In this document: positions 25,656 through 35,395 of the stretch, in pieces
How the letters are laid out: each line of letters starts with the position of its first letter
Numbering within the stretch: the first letter of the stretch is position 1
NCBI RefSeq assembly: GCF_003837865.1
Contig: NZ_RQIS01000028.1
Coordinates: 1,778 to 44,085, forward strand
Direction of reading: 5' to 3'
DNA from: Paraburkholderia dinghuensis
GTDB lineage: Bacteria > Pseudomonadota > Gammaproteobacteria > Burkholderiales > Burkholderiaceae
DNA length: 42,308 nt
The notes under the pieces: model-generated
Database searches by the model: none
Seen by the model: the letters and a program-made list of their open reading frames with translations, nothing else
What the model was told of the DNA's origin: nothing
Made by a program: the position numbers and the translations under genes

Positions 25656-26699
25656 TTACTTCGCGGCCCACGAAGCGAAGCGCTGCTCCAGTTCGTCGCC
25701 ATGGTCAGTCCAGAATGCGAGATTCTGCTGAACCGCGTTCTTGGCGTTCGCGGGCGAGTTCGGCAGGTCCTCGAGCGTCTTCGCATCAAGCGCCTTGATC
25801 GCACCCTGGTTCACCGGACCGTAGGCGATGTGCTGCGAGTAGGCCTGCTGCGGCTTCGACGAGATCGTGTACGCGATGTACTGCTCGGCCAGCGCCTTGT
25901 TCGGCGAGCCCTTCGGAATCGCCCAGTAGTCGAGGTCATAGATGCTGCCGTTCCAGACCACCTTCAGGTTCTTGCCTTCGCGACGTGCGGCGTCGATGCG
26001 GCCGTTGTACACGGTCGACATCACGACGTCACCCGCAACGAGGAACTGCGGCGGCTGTGCACCTGCTTCCCACCACTGGATGTTCGGCTTCAGTTCGTCG
26101 AGCTTCTTGAACGCGCGGTCCTGGCCTTCCTTCGTCGCGAGCACCTTGTAGACGTCCTTCGGCGCGACGCCGTCAGCCATCAGCGCGAATTCCAGGTTGT
26201 ACTCAGCGCCCTTGCGCATGCCGCGCTTGCCCGGGAATTTCTTCACGTCCCAGAAATCGGCCCAGCCCGTCGGCGCGGTCTTGAGCTTGTCGGCGTTATA
26301 AGCCAGCGCCGTCGACCACACGAAAATGCCTGCGCCGCAGGGCTGCTGTGCCGCCTTGATGATGTCGGCCTTGTTGCCGAGCTTCGACCAGTCGAGCTTC
26401 TCGTAGGTGCCTTCGTCGCAGCCGCGTGCGATGTCGCCGGTCTCGACTTCAACCACGTCCCAGTTCACGTGCTTGGCTTCGACCATGGCCTTCACCTTGG
26501 CCTGCTCGCCGTTGTACTCCACGGCCGTGATCTTGTTGCCGGTTTGTGCCTGGAACGGGCCGTTGAACGCTGCCTTTTGTGCATCGCCGTTTGCGCCGCC
26601 GAAGTTCACGACGGTCAGTTCAGCGGCGTGCGCCATGCCGAGCGAGAGTGCGAGCGCGGCCGCGACCGCTGCAACGCGCGTGTTGCCGATCTTTTTCAT
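25656..26699 (-). CDS. Periplasmic binding protein of polyamine-type ABC importer
   Basis: The protein has 347 residues. The start MKKIGNTRVAAVAAALALSLGMAHA is a clean signal peptide; cleavage is expected after AHA. The mature protein opens with ELTVVNFGGANGDAQKAAF, the first strand of the PotD/PotF-like (cluster D) fold. Two cysteines (ARGCDEG and QQPCGAG) probably form a disulfide. Relatives bind putrescine, spermidine, GABA or similar amines; the ligand is not provable here, but the adjacent MocR regulator makes an amine or amino acid plausible. It follows the ATPase gene after 91 bp containing two hairpins. Confidence 0.93.
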   Translation of the reverse strand: MKKIGNTRVAAVAAALALSLGMAHAAELTVVNFGGANGDAQKAAFNGPFQAQTGNKITAVEYNGEQAKVKAMVEAKHVNWDVVEVETGDIARGCDEGTYEKLDWSKLGNKADIIKAAQQPCGAGIFVWSTALAYNADKLKTAPTGWADFWDVKKFPGKRGMRKGAEYNLEFALMADGVAPKDVYKVLATKEGQDRAFKKLDELKPNIQWWEAGAQPPQFLVAGDVVMSTVYNGRIDAARREGKNLKVVWNGSIYDLDYWAIPKGSPNKALAEQYIAYTISSKPQQAYSQHIAYGPVNQGAIKALDAKTLEDLPNSPANAKNAVQQNLAFWTDHGDELEQRFASWAAK

Positions 26700-26732
26700 G
26701 GTTAAGTCTCTTCTCCAAGGTGGTGTTTTATC

Positions 26733-26792
26733 CCGGGCTTCGCGCCCGGTCTTCCCAACGACTACAGACAGACCCGAGCGGGTTACCCGCTC
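26733..26792 (-). other. Two hairpins between ATPase and binding-protein genes
   Basis: CCGGGC-5-GCCCGG (26733-26749) and GAGCGGG-TTA-CCCGCTC (26776-26792) lie in the 91-bp gap; the second overlaps the ATPase stop codon. Neither has a T-run. They probably stabilise the downstream message so that binding protein is made in excess. Confidence 0.4.
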
Positions 26793-27885
26793 AGGCGAAC
26801 ACGCGCAGATGCTCCGGCGCGAATTCGAGCGCGACCGGCTGGCCGGGCGTAAAGCCTTCAAGCGCGTCGGTGCCGAGCGGCACCTTCACGAAACACTCGT
26901 CCTGGTGCGGCAGACCGCAGCGCATGCGCACGTGGTCGCCGAAATAGATGAGCCCGCGCGCCTCGCCGGCGATCGCGTTCACGCCTGCGCGCGCCGAGCC
27001 GTTCGCGGCGAGCCTCATGCGCTCGGGCCGGATGCATGCAACGGCCCCGGCGCCGGCCTTCGCACCCGCGACGTTGCGGCCGGTGAGACGCGTGCCGTCG
27101 GCAAGCTCGAACTCGCAGAACTCGCCGTCAACGGCGGAGATGGTGCCGCGCAGGCGGTTGCTGTCGCCGATAAAGTTCGCGACGAACGCATTGCACGGGG
27201 ATTCGTAGAGGCAGTCGACAGTATCGAGCTGCTGGACGATGCCCTTGTCGAACACGGCGACGCGGTCGGACATCGTGAGCGCCTCGCCCTGATCGTGCGT
27301 GACGTAGACGAACGTGACGCCGAGCTTCTCGTGCAGCGACTTCAGTTCGTATTGCATATGTTCGCGAAGCTGCTTGTCGAGCGCGCCGAGCGGCTCGTCC
27401 ATGAGCACGAGTTTCGGCTGGAACACGAGTGCGCGAGCGAGCGCGATGCGCTGCTGCTGGCCGCCCGAAAGCTGCGCCGGATAGCGCTTGGCGAAGCTTT
27501 CCATGCGGACCATCTTGAGGGCGTCGTTCACGCGCTGTGCACGTTCGGCCGTGGGCACCTTGCGCACGCCGAGCGGATACGCGACGTTCTGCTCGACGGT
27601 CATATGCGGGAAGAGCGCATAGTTCTGGAACACCATGCCGATGTCGCGCTTGTGCGGCGGCACGTTGTTCAGCAGTTTGCCATCGAGGCGGATCTCGCCG
27701 CCGGTGGGAAACTCGAAGCCCGCGAGCATCATCAGGCAGGTGGTCTTGCCCGAGCCGGACGGCCCGAGCAGGGTCAAAAACTCTCCCTGATAAATATCGA
27801 GGTCGAGCTGCTTCACCACCAGGGTTTCGCCGTCGTAAGTCTTGCGCACGCCGCGAAAGCTGACGATCACGTCGGAATTCTTCAT
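26791..27885 (-). CDS. Polyamine-type ABC importer ATPase (PotA-like)
   Basis: This ATP-binding subunit has 364 residues from ATG 27885 (MKNSDVIVSFRGVRKTYDG). Walker A is GPSGSGKTTCLMMLAG, the Q-loop is FQNYALFPHMTV, the signature LSGGQQQR, Walker B LVLMDEPLGALD and the H-loop VTHDQGEALTMSD. A C-terminal TOBE/OB domain (about 245-360) ends it. It is the first gene of the importer operon and is divergent from the MocR-type regulator 186 bp away. Confidence 0.95.
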   Translation of the reverse strand: MKNSDVIVSFRGVRKTYDGETLVVKQLDLDIYQGEFLTLLGPSGSGKTTCLMMLAGFEFPTGGEIRLDGKLLNNVPPHKRDIGMVFQNYALFPHMTVEQNVAYPLGVRKVPTAERAQRVNDALKMVRMESFAKRYPAQLSGGQQQRIALARALVFQPKLVLMDEPLGALDKQLREHMQYELKSLHEKLGVTFVYVTHDQGEALTMSDRVAVFDKGIVQQLDTVDCLYESPCNAFVANFIGDSNRLRGTISAVDGEFCEFELADGTRLTGRNVAGAKAGAGAVACIRPERMRLAANGSARAGVNAIAGEARGLIYFGDHVRMRCGLPHQDECFVKVPLGTDALEGFTPGQPVALEFAPEHLRVFA

Positions 27886-27974
27886 CGCCCAGTCTCCATC
27901 CTTAATTCTGTTCTCACGAGTCGGTAACCCCGTTCGGGCCACCCTCGGCGATCCGGCGCGATTAAATACGCTTT

Positions 27975-28064
27975 ATGGGGCATTAACCGGATCTGACATC
28001 GCGATTACTATAGACGCTTCCGGCTCTATCCTATGGAGCCATTTCATAATTATTGATGGAACCA
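27975..28064. promoter_or_regulatory. Direct repeats in the importer/MocR divergent region
   Basis: ATGGAGCCA (28033-28041) and ATGGAACCA (28056-28064) are spaced 23 bp; a weaker relative ATGGGGCA lies at 27975-27982. CGCGATTA also occurs twice (about 27957 and 28001). MocR/GabR proteins are known to bind direct repeats near their own start, so this is the likely control site for both directions. No clear -35/-10 pair was assigned. Confidence 0.4.
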
Positions 28065-28071
28065 CTTAGGC

Positions 28072-29595
28072 ATGGAGATCCTGTCTGAATGGCTTTCGGC
28101 GCAGCTCGAGCAGGAGAGCGCCGAACCCGTTTACCGCCAGTTGCTGCACCTCATGCAGCAGGCGATCCTGACCGGCCGGCTCGCGCCGGGGACGAAGCTG
28201 CCCAGTTCGCGCTCGCTCGCGGGCGACCTTCACGTCGCGCGCAACACGGTGCTGCACGTCTACGACCAGTTGAGCGCCGAAGGATACGTGATCTCGACCA
28301 CGGGCAGCGGCACCTATGTCGCAGACACGCGCCCCGACTCCGCCGCCGTGAGCCTGCCCCCGCTGGACGGCGAGACGGCCGACGAAGCGACGGCGACCGC
28401 CTCGCCGCGCGGCGACATATCGTCGCGGGGCCAGCGGCTCATCGACCAGGCCGGGGTATCGGCGAAACAATGGGGCGCGTTCATGCCGGGCGTGCCCGAC
28501 GTCGCCGAATTTCCGGCGCGCACGTGGAGCCGCCTGCAATCGCGGCTGTGGCGGTCGGCGAGCCACGGCCTGCTCACCTACGCGCCCGGAGGCGGCTACC
28601 GGCCGCTGCGCCGGGCGTTGTCGGACTACCTGCGGGTCGCGCGTTCGGTGCGCTGCACGCCCGACCAGATCATCATCACGACCGGCATCCACCAGTCGAT
28701 CGACCTCACCGTGCGCCTGCTCGCCGACGTGGGCGAACGCGCGTGGGTCGAAGAGCCGTGCTACTGGGGCGCGCGTAGCGTGCTGCAATCGTCGGGGCTC
28801 AAGCTTGCGCCGATCCCGGTGGACGACGAAGGGCTGAACCCCAGCGAAGCGGACCTGCGCGATCCGCCGCGTATCGCGCTCGTCACGCCATCGCATCAAT
28901 ATCCGCTCGGCATGGTGATGAGCCTCGCGCGCCGGCGCACGCTGCTCGAATACGCACGCCAGCACAACGTGTGGATCATCGAGGACGACTACGACAGCGA
29001 GTTCCGCTACGGCAGCCGCCCGCTCGCGTCGCTGCAGGGCCTCGACGATGCGAACCAGGTGATCTACGTGGGGAGCCTCGGCAAGCTGTTGTTTCCGGGG
29101 CTGCGCATCGGCTACATGGTCGTGCCCGAGCGGCTCGCGCCGATTTTCCGCACGGGCGTCGCCGAGCTTTACCGCGAAGGGCAGCTCATGCAGCAGGCCG
29201 TGCTCGCGGAATTCATCATGGACGGCTATCTCACCTCGCACGTGCGCCGCATGCGCACGCTCTATGGTGAGCGCCGCCAGCTATTGATCGACGCCGTGAC
29301 GCGCCATTTCGGCGATGCGCTGCCCGTGATGGGCGAAGAAGCCGGTCTGCATTTCGTGCTCGGTCTGCCCGACTACGCCGACGACCGTGCGACGACGGCC
29401 GCCGCTCTCGACGCTGGCGTGATCGTGCGTCCGCTCACCGGGTATTACAACGGCGAGCAGAAACGCCAGGGTTTGTTGACCGGCTATGCCTGCGTGCCGC
29501 ATGAACAGATCGAGCCAGCCTTCGCGACGCTCGCGCGCGTGATCGAAGATCAGGTGTTCGCGCGCGCGCCGAACGCGAAGCAGCGCGCCGCATGA
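28072..29595 (+). CDS. MocR/GabR-type regulator with aminotransferase domain
   Basis: The protein has 507 residues. A GntR winged helix is at about 19-83 (PVYRQLLHLMQQAILTGRLA, KLPSSRSLAGDLHVARNTVL, GTYVAD). A fold-type-I aminotransferase domain follows (about 130-495). PLP contacts are visible: EDDYDSEFRY (304-313) and the Schiff-base lysine K338 in VGSLGKLLFPGLRIGY. Family members sense amines, GABA, taurine or vitamin B6 through PLP chemistry. It is divergent from the ABC importer operon and is its most likely regulator. ATG 28072 begins MEILSEWLSAQLEQ. Confidence 0.93.
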   Translation: MEILSEWLSAQLEQESAEPVYRQLLHLMQQAILTGRLAPGTKLPSSRSLAGDLHVARNTVLHVYDQLSAEGYVISTTGSGTYVADTRPDSAAVSLPPLDGETADEATATASPRGDISSRGQRLIDQAGVSAKQWGAFMPGVPDVAEFPARTWSRLQSRLWRSASHGLLTYAPGGGYRPLRRALSDYLRVARSVRCTPDQIIITTGIHQSIDLTVRLLADVGERAWVEEPCYWGARSVLQSSGLKLAPIPVDDEGLNPSEADLRDPPRIALVTPSHQYPLGMVMSLARRRTLLEYARQHNVWIIEDDYDSEFRYGSRPLASLQGLDDANQVIYVGSLGKLLFPGLRIGYMVVPERLAPIFRTGVAELYREGQLMQQAVLAEFIMDGYLTSHVRRMRTLYGERRQLLIDAVTRHFGDALPVMGEEAGLHFVLGLPDYADDRATTAAALDAGVIVRPLTGYYNGEQKRQGLLTGYACVPHEQIEPAFATLARVIEDQVFARAPNAKQRAA

Positions 29596-29616
29596 CACGG
29601 CGCCTCGCCACGCGCG

Positions 29617-32600
29617 TTACTTGAGCCCGAAGTCGACGCGCGTGGTGGCGCCCTTGTCCTCGATCCCCTTCGCGTCGAGCTTCGGCGCGACGATGAACAC
29701 GCGACCCGGATCGACCTTGCTCTCGAAGTACTGCTGCACCGCCTGCGCGCGCTTTTGCGCGAGGTCGCGCAAGGCGGCATCGTCGACGGGTGCGTGATCG
29801 GCGAGTGCCTGCTTCATGTCGTCGTCGGGGAGCGTCTTCGTCAGGCCGATCATGTTGCGCGGCTTCTTGAAATCCGCCGACTTATACGCCTTTTCCAGGT
29901 ACTTGCCGTACTCCTTGTCGTCGACCGTCACTTGCGACGTGTCCACGCTCTCGCCCTTGCCCACCGTATCCTTCACCTTCTGCAGGCGCACGAGGTTATC
30001 GACATACGCGGTGCGCAGCGCCGGCGTATCGACCGCCGGGTCGACGCGGCCGATCAGGTCGATCTTGACCGATGGCTTGTCGGTCAACGCCTTGATCAAC
30101 GTGTCGAGCTTCTTCCTGTTTTCATCGGATAGCGTGGCCTTGCCGGGCGCGAACTCGACATAGCCGAGATCCTCGGCTCCACCGCCGAAGGCGTTCGCCA
30201 GCAACGTGAACGGCGCCGTCACAGCCTTCTCGATCAGGTGCAGCACCGCCGTCCAGATCAGGCTGCCGAGGCTGAACTCCGGATTCGAGAGCGAGCCCGA
30301 CACGGGAATGTTCACGTCGATCACACCGTTGCGGTCCTTGAGCAGCGAAATCGCGAGGCGCACGGGCAGCTTCGTGGCGGTGTCGTTCTCGACGTGCTCG
30401 CCGAACGTCAACTGGTCGATGAACAGGTGATTGTTCGCCGTCAGTTCGCTGTTCTCCAGCTTGTAGTGCAGATCGACGTTGAGCTTGCCCTTCGTGATCG
30501 GATAGCCCGCGTACTTCGCCGAATACGGCGTGAGGTTCGTGAGTTCGATGCCATGCGCGCTCGCGGTGATGTCGAGCGACGGTTTGTCGATGAGCGGATT
30601 CACCGTGCCGTTGATCGCGATCGGTCCGTTGGCGGCGAGCTTCGCGGAGATGTCGACGGGCGCGGGCGTCGTCGATTGCGTGCCGAACGCGCCCACCGTG
30701 CCCTGGATCTGCACGAGGTTGGCGGTGTAGTTCGGCTTGATGAAATTGTCGGTGTAGGTCACGCGGCCGTCCTGCAGCACCAGCCGGCCGAAGTGCAGCT
30801 TCATCGGATTTTTCGACGGCTGCGCGGCAGTGACCGTGGCAGGCGCCGACGCAACCTGCGGCGCGGCTGGCGCAACCACCGCGCTCGCTGCCTGCGGTGA
30901 AAGCGGCACGGGTTCGCGCCCGCCGCGCGTGGCAGCAGCTGTATCGCGCGTGAGCGACTGCGCCGGGCCCGTCTGGTGTGCGACCACATCCTTGAGATTC
31001 AGGCGGCCCTGCGCGTCCAGCACGACGCTGCCGTAGAAGCCCGCGAACGTCACGCGGCTTGCATCGACGTCGGTGCCGCGCGCTTCGTCGTAGTTCGCCT
31101 TCAGGTTCGAAAGCGCGAGCGAGCGCCAGCCCGCGAACGGGCCCGACGTGACCTTGTCGAGCATGCGCACGTCGATGAGCGCCGCGTCGCCGCGATAGTT
31201 CGCCTTCATCGCCTTGCCCTGCTCCACCGCCAGGTCGCCCTTCATGTTGAGCAGCGCACTCGCAATCACGGCGTTCAGCTCGCTGCCGAAGTACGGCTCG
31301 AACGCGGCCGCGTCGAGCCGGTTCGCGTCGATCTTGAGCGTGGCTTTCAGCGGCGTCGGGTTCACGTTGCCGTTGAGCGCGAGCGTGCCTTTGTGGTTCA
31401 GCGTCGCCTTCAGGTCGATGGGCAGCGCGTGACCGAGGTCGTCGCTGATCTGCTGCACCTTCAGGTCGAGCGGCGTGATCGCGAGCTTCACGGGCTGCGG
31501 CGTGGTGCTGTCGGTGAAATTGATCGTGCCGTTGTGCAGGTTGAGCGCGTCGATCTTGTAGCGCCAGGCCGGTCCTTCCGTCGCCGATTTCTTTGCCGCA
31601 TGGATCGCCGTGCGTTCCTGTGCAACCTCGTGGTGGCCCGCGAGATCCATGAGGTTGATGTTGCCGTTCTTTGCGCGCTCGCCGTTCACGACGAGGCCCG
31701 TCGCGTCCACCGAAGCGATCTGCGCGGTGTGCGCCGTGAGATCGACCTGCGTCACCTTCACGACGCCCTGCCCGAGCGCGATGACGGGTGTCTTTTCGCC
31801 GCGCGCCGCCGCTTTCAGCGAGTCGAGGCTCAGTGTACTGTCACCGACCTGCACCGCCGCAGGCGACTTCGACCAGTCGGCGGTAATCGTGGAGTCGAGG
31901 CCGAGCTTGCCGTCGATAATCTGCGCGGCGCTCAGATTGTCGAGGTACGGCTGCATCGGCACGAGGTGCAGGTTTGCCAGTTCGATCTTCGCGTCGGCGG
32001 CCTTGGCGACCATGCCGAACGAGCCCGCGGCTTTCACCGTGCCGCCATCCTGCGTCGCCAGGGCGAGCGTGTATTTCGCGGGCGTCTTCGCCGTGCTCGA
32101 GAAATCGCTCAGCGTGGTGTTGAGGTCCGTGAGCACGGTGTCGACAGGGCGCGACGTGGTTTCGTCGTGTACGTGCACCGTGCCGCCATTGATCGCGAAC
32201 TGGCGAATCGAGAGGTCGAGAGGTCCTGCCTTTGCCGCGGTGGACTGCGCCGGGGCCGCCGAAGCCGCCGCACCGCTCGCCGCGTTCGGGCTACCCGCCA
32301 GCTTTTCGATACTCAGCACCCCGTTCTTGTCGCGCGCGATCCAGACGTTAGGTGCATCGAGGCGGATTTCGTCGAAGTGGAACGCATTGCTGAACGGCGC
32401 CAGCGACGCCGCCGCGACATGCAGGCTGCGCGCGGCGAAGAGCGGCGCGTTGGCCGTATCGGCGGTGTCTATTTCGTTGAGGTCGGTGGTGCCCGAGACG
32501 CGTAGTTCGGGTTTATCGCCGGACATCACGAAGGTGAGCTTGAGGTCGGTCGAGAGCTTGCCGCTCTTGACCTGCACGGGCAGTTTCGACGGCGCGTAGG

Positions 32601-33354
32601 TCAGGAGGCGCGGCACGTCGAGCGAGTCGAGCCGCAGCGAGACCTCGGACTCGCGCGACGTCGCAAACGGCTTGGTCCGGCCGTCGAACGCGAGCGTGCT
32701 GTTACCGTCGATGCGCGCGCGCAGGAGCGGCTCGACGAAGATATCGGTCTTCGAAGGCAGCGTTGCGATGAACGGAACGCCGACCGTAATGCGATCGATA
32801 AAATGCTTTTCGTTGAGCAGGCGATCGTCGAATGTGATCTGGCCATTTTCGATGCGGATATTGGAAAGCGAAAACGGCGTTGGCTTGCTGTTCGGTTGCG
32901 AGGGCTTCGAGAACTTCTCGATCAGGTCGGTGAAGTTGAAGCGCTGCGCATCGAGCCGCACGATCGTTACGCGCGGCGAGTCGAGACGCACCTCGTCGAC
33001 GATGGGCGCGAGGCGGAAAAGCGACATCCACGATGGCCGCACGACGAGCCGCTCGACATCGAAGAAATTGCCTTCGCCGCCGCGCTCGCCGATATGGACG
33101 CGGTCGGCTTCGAATCGCAGCGTATAAGGATTGAGCGCGATGCTGCCGATGCTGACCGGGCGATCCAGCTGCTTGCTGAGCTGCTGGGCGGCAACGTGAC
33201 GGATGATCGGCGGCGCGGCGAAAAAGCCGAGCAGCCCGACGACGACGAGGAAGATCAGCACGCCGGTCAGGATGTGCCGGGTGCGGGGCGCGCGCGCGAC
33301 GGCGCGGACCGATTGCAGCGAAGAGTTCAGCGACGTTTTGTCGAGGCTTGCCAT
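29617..33354 (-). CDS. Very large AsmA-like DUF748 envelope protein
   Basis: The protein has 1245 residues. The start MASLDKTSLNSSLQSV has AAGTGAG before it. One membrane segment near 33-52 (HILTGVLIFLVVVGLLGFF) anchors a long periplasmic part. DUF748 blocks are visible: PTPFSLSNIRIENGQITFDD, FAINGGTVHVHDE and LHFGRLVLQDGRVTYTDNF, each a repeat-like beta unit. The last 130 residues contain VEFAPGKATLSDENRKKLDTLIKALTDKP, resembling an OmpA-type start. AsmA relatives shape outer-membrane lipid transport, so a bridge-like role is plausible but inferred. It is convergent with the MocR gene (22 bp apart). Confidence 0.9.
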   Translation of the reverse strand: MASLDKTSLNSSLQSVRAVARAPRTRHILTGVLIFLVVVGLLGFFAAPPIIRHVAAQQLSKQLDRPVSIGSIALNPYTLRFEADRVHIGERGGEGNFFDVERLVVRPSWMSLFRLAPIVDEVRLDSPRVTIVRLDAQRFNFTDLIEKFSKPSQPNSKPTPFSLSNIRIENGQITFDDRLLNEKHFIDRITVGVPFIATLPSKTDIFVEPLLRARIDGNSTLAFDGRTKPFATSRESEVSLRLDSLDVPRLLTYAPSKLPVQVKSGKLSTDLKLTFVMSGDKPELRVSGTTDLNEIDTADTANAPLFAARSLHVAAASLAPFSNAFHFDEIRLDAPNVWIARDKNGVLSIEKLAGSPNAASGAAASAAPAQSTAAKAGPLDLSIRQFAINGGTVHVHDETTSRPVDTVLTDLNTTLSDFSSTAKTPAKYTLALATQDGGTVKAAGSFGMVAKAADAKIELANLHLVPMQPYLDNLSAAQIIDGKLGLDSTITADWSKSPAAVQVGDSTLSLDSLKAAARGEKTPVIALGQGVVKVTQVDLTAHTAQIASVDATGLVVNGERAKNGNINLMDLAGHHEVAQERTAIHAAKKSATEGPAWRYKIDALNLHNGTINFTDSTTPQPVKLAITPLDLKVQQISDDLGHALPIDLKATLNHKGTLALNGNVNPTPLKATLKIDANRLDAAAFEPYFGSELNAVIASALLNMKGDLAVEQGKAMKANYRGDAALIDVRMLDKVTSGPFAGWRSLALSNLKANYDEARGTDVDASRVTFAGFYGSVVLDAQGRLNLKDVVAHQTGPAQSLTRDTAAATRGGREPVPLSPQAASAVVAPAAPQVASAPATVTAAQPSKNPMKLHFGRLVLQDGRVTYTDNFIKPNYTANLVQIQGTVGAFGTQSTTPAPVDISAKLAANGPIAINGTVNPLIDKPSLDITASAHGIELTNLTPYSAKYAGYPITKGKLNVDLHYKLENSELTANNHLFIDQLTFGEHVENDTATKLPVRLAISLLKDRNGVIDVNIPVSGSLSNPEFSLGSLIWTAVLHLIEKAVTAPFTLLANAFGGGAEDLGYVEFAPGKATLSDENRKKLDTLIKALTDKPSVKIDLIGRVDPAVDTPALRTAYVDNLVRLQKVKDTVGKGESVDTSQVTVDDKEYGKYLEKAYKSADFKKPRNMIGLTKTLPDDDMKQALADHAPVDDAALRDLAQKRAQAVQQYFESKVDPGRVFIVAPKLDAKGIEDKGATTRVDFGLK

Positions 33355-33692
33355 GCTCACTTGACGGTGACGCGGCAGCAGGCCCGCCGCGTGTAGTGGG
33401 ACTGGGGTGACGGTCGACTGTGTCGACAGCGGAAAGTATAGGCCCGATGGCGGCGCTCGCGGCAAAAGTACGACGTGAGACACGCATGCCACGCAAGGAA
33501 GCCGTGATCGGGCACGGTGGACGTGCCGGGATTTGACTGACTGATGACGGCGCAATGTCTTGCAGTGTCAAAGCAATGCCGCGATGCATCCCGTCCGCTG
33601 TATGCGCATCGCGCCACTAGATTGTGACGGGCTTGTTACGGGCGACGCCTTCGCCCGCGCACCCGGCGTGCACCGGGCGCGCGTCGCGCGCT
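33355..33692 (-). other. 338-bp gap between two minus-strand genes
   Basis: No gene is supported here. Just downstream of the DUF1254 gene (on the minus strand), 33656-33683 forms a strong hairpin: CCCGG-6-CCGGG extended by CGCGC/GCGCG pairs beyond one mismatch; no T-run follows. The remainder presumably carries the promoter of the DUF748 gene, not recognised. Confidence 0.4.
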
Positions 33693-35114
33693 TCACTGAC
33701 GCTCGACCGCGGGCGGCTGCCAGTTGCCGTCGACGGCGGCGTGCGTCGCCGCGTAAATGCGCAGCACCAGGCGGAAGTCCCCGCGCGGCACGGGCACCCA
33801 GTTCGCGCTGCCGCGCGGACGCTGCGCTGCAACGTGCACGTCGAGCGAACCATCGCGATTGCGCCGCGCGCCGTTGCGGTCGCCGAATGCCACGCGCACG
33901 GGCGCGACCGCATCGAGTGCGCCGTCCGTCGTGTACGCCGTGATCGACCAGAAACCGCGCGCAGGCGGCAGTTGTTTCGCCGTGAAATGAATCACGTAAC
34001 GGTTTGCGCCGTTGAGCTGATGGCCTTCGCTGTCGACCGTCACGCGCGCGCGCACCTCGTCCGCGTTCTTCGCGAGACCCGGCTGCGCATACGCGGTGTA
34101 GGCACGCAGCGAGTAGTCCGGCCCATAATTGCCCGCGTCGTCGCCGACCCACTGCCAGCCGTTGCCCGCCAGCACGTTCGACGGCGCCGTTGCGACGCGC
34201 GTGCGGCCGTCCGCATAGCCCGCCGCCACGGCGTTTTTCGCACTGCGCGGAAACTTCACCGCGTCGCCGGGGCGCACGCCGATGTCGGCGAGAATCTTGA
34301 GCGCATGCGGGTCCTCCGGCGCGGGCGGGTTGTCTGCCAGCGCCCGCGAAAGGCGATCGAAAAATCCGTTGGCGTCGAGCGCGGCGACCTGCGAGCCCGG
34401 CGTGCCCGGCGCAACCGGATCGCCGCTCTGGCTCGCTCCCGCGGCCGACGCATCGACACCGCGCCCGCCATGCTCGTCCCACGCCGAAAGCGGCGCGACA
34501 CGCATGGCGCGCTGCAGCTTGTGCACCGGCGCAAGGTCACTGCCGCCGCGCGTCTGGATGCGCGCGAGGAACCACACGTAACGCGTGCCGACTTCGACGC
34601 GCTCGACACGCGCGGGAAGCGTCCCTTTCCAGCCCGCGGGCACGAACGCAATCGTTTGCGCTTTCAGGCCACTTACACGGTCACCGAGTTGTGCGCCGGT
34701 CGACCACACGACGTTCGTCCACATGTCGAGCGCGCGGACGTCCATGTAGCGGCCATGCGTATCGGGCAGGCTCACGAGCACCGGTTCGCTGCCGACATCG
34801 AGCCAGCCGGTCGAGCCGAGTGTGTCGAGATTGGGATCGGGCGGGTTCGATGCGCCCACCGGGGGCAGCGACTGCGTATGGCGCAGCGTGTTCGTTTCGG
34901 ACCTGCCCGGCGCGTTCCCGGTCGCGGCTTCGCGCGCGACGTCCATCAGGACGAGCGGAAAGCCGAAAACATAGGAGTCGGACACTTCGTCTTTTACCCA
35001 GCCGGTTTCGCTCGGCGCAACACCCGGCGCGGACGCACATCCGGCCATGAGAACGACGCCTGCAACCGCGAAGCAGGTACGGTAAAACGAAAACTCTCGG
35101 CGTTTTGTTGTCAT
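33693..35114 (-). CDS. DUF1254/DUF1214 domain lipoprotein
   Basis: The protein has 473 residues. MTTKRREFSFYRTCFAVAGVVLMAGCAS is a lipoprotein signal with lipobox MAGC. A DUF1254 domain follows (YVFGFPLVLMDVAREAATGN, NTLRHTQSLPPVG, LVSLPDTHGRYMDVRALDMWTN), then a C-terminal DUF1214 domain (ANRYVIHFTAKQLPPARGFWSITAYT, NWVPVPRGDFRLVLRIYA). These paired domains are widespread in proteobacteria and uncharacterised in function. ATG 35114 is chosen as it starts the signal directly; the ribosome site is weak. It is divergent from the PaiB-like gene. Confidence 0.88.
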   Translation of the reverse strand: MTTKRREFSFYRTCFAVAGVVLMAGCASAPGVAPSETGWVKDEVSDSYVFGFPLVLMDVAREAATGNAPGRSETNTLRHTQSLPPVGASNPPDPNLDTLGSTGWLDVGSEPVLVSLPDTHGRYMDVRALDMWTNVVWSTGAQLGDRVSGLKAQTIAFVPAGWKGTLPARVERVEVGTRYVWFLARIQTRGGSDLAPVHKLQRAMRVAPLSAWDEHGGRGVDASAAGASQSGDPVAPGTPGSQVAALDANGFFDRLSRALADNPPAPEDPHALKILADIGVRPGDAVKFPRSAKNAVAAGYADGRTRVATAPSNVLAGNGWQWVGDDAGNYGPDYSLRAYTAYAQPGLAKNADEVRARVTVDSEGHQLNGANRYVIHFTAKQLPPARGFWSITAYTTDGALDAVAPVRVAFGDRNGARRNRDGSLDVHVAAQRPRGSANWVPVPRGDFRLVLRIYAATHAAVDGNWQPPAVERQ

Positions 35115-35395
35115 TTGTGGATCTTGTGTGCGATGCAGGCGATGCAGCAATTGACGTCACCAAACCCCGACGAAGCGCACAGGCCCCCCTGGGCCGTGGA
35201 ATTCGCGCTGCGTTGTGACCATGCTGCCGGGTGGTATCGTATCGCTCGCGCCTCGGCGTGAAAAGCAGTCTAAACGGAATTCTGCGTTACAGACCACAAA
35301 GCGAGCCCACACAGCGAGACCACACACCGGGTCGTCAATCGACACTGGCCGCGCGTTCGCCGCAGAGCGCCACGCGCCTTCTGGAGACCATTCAC

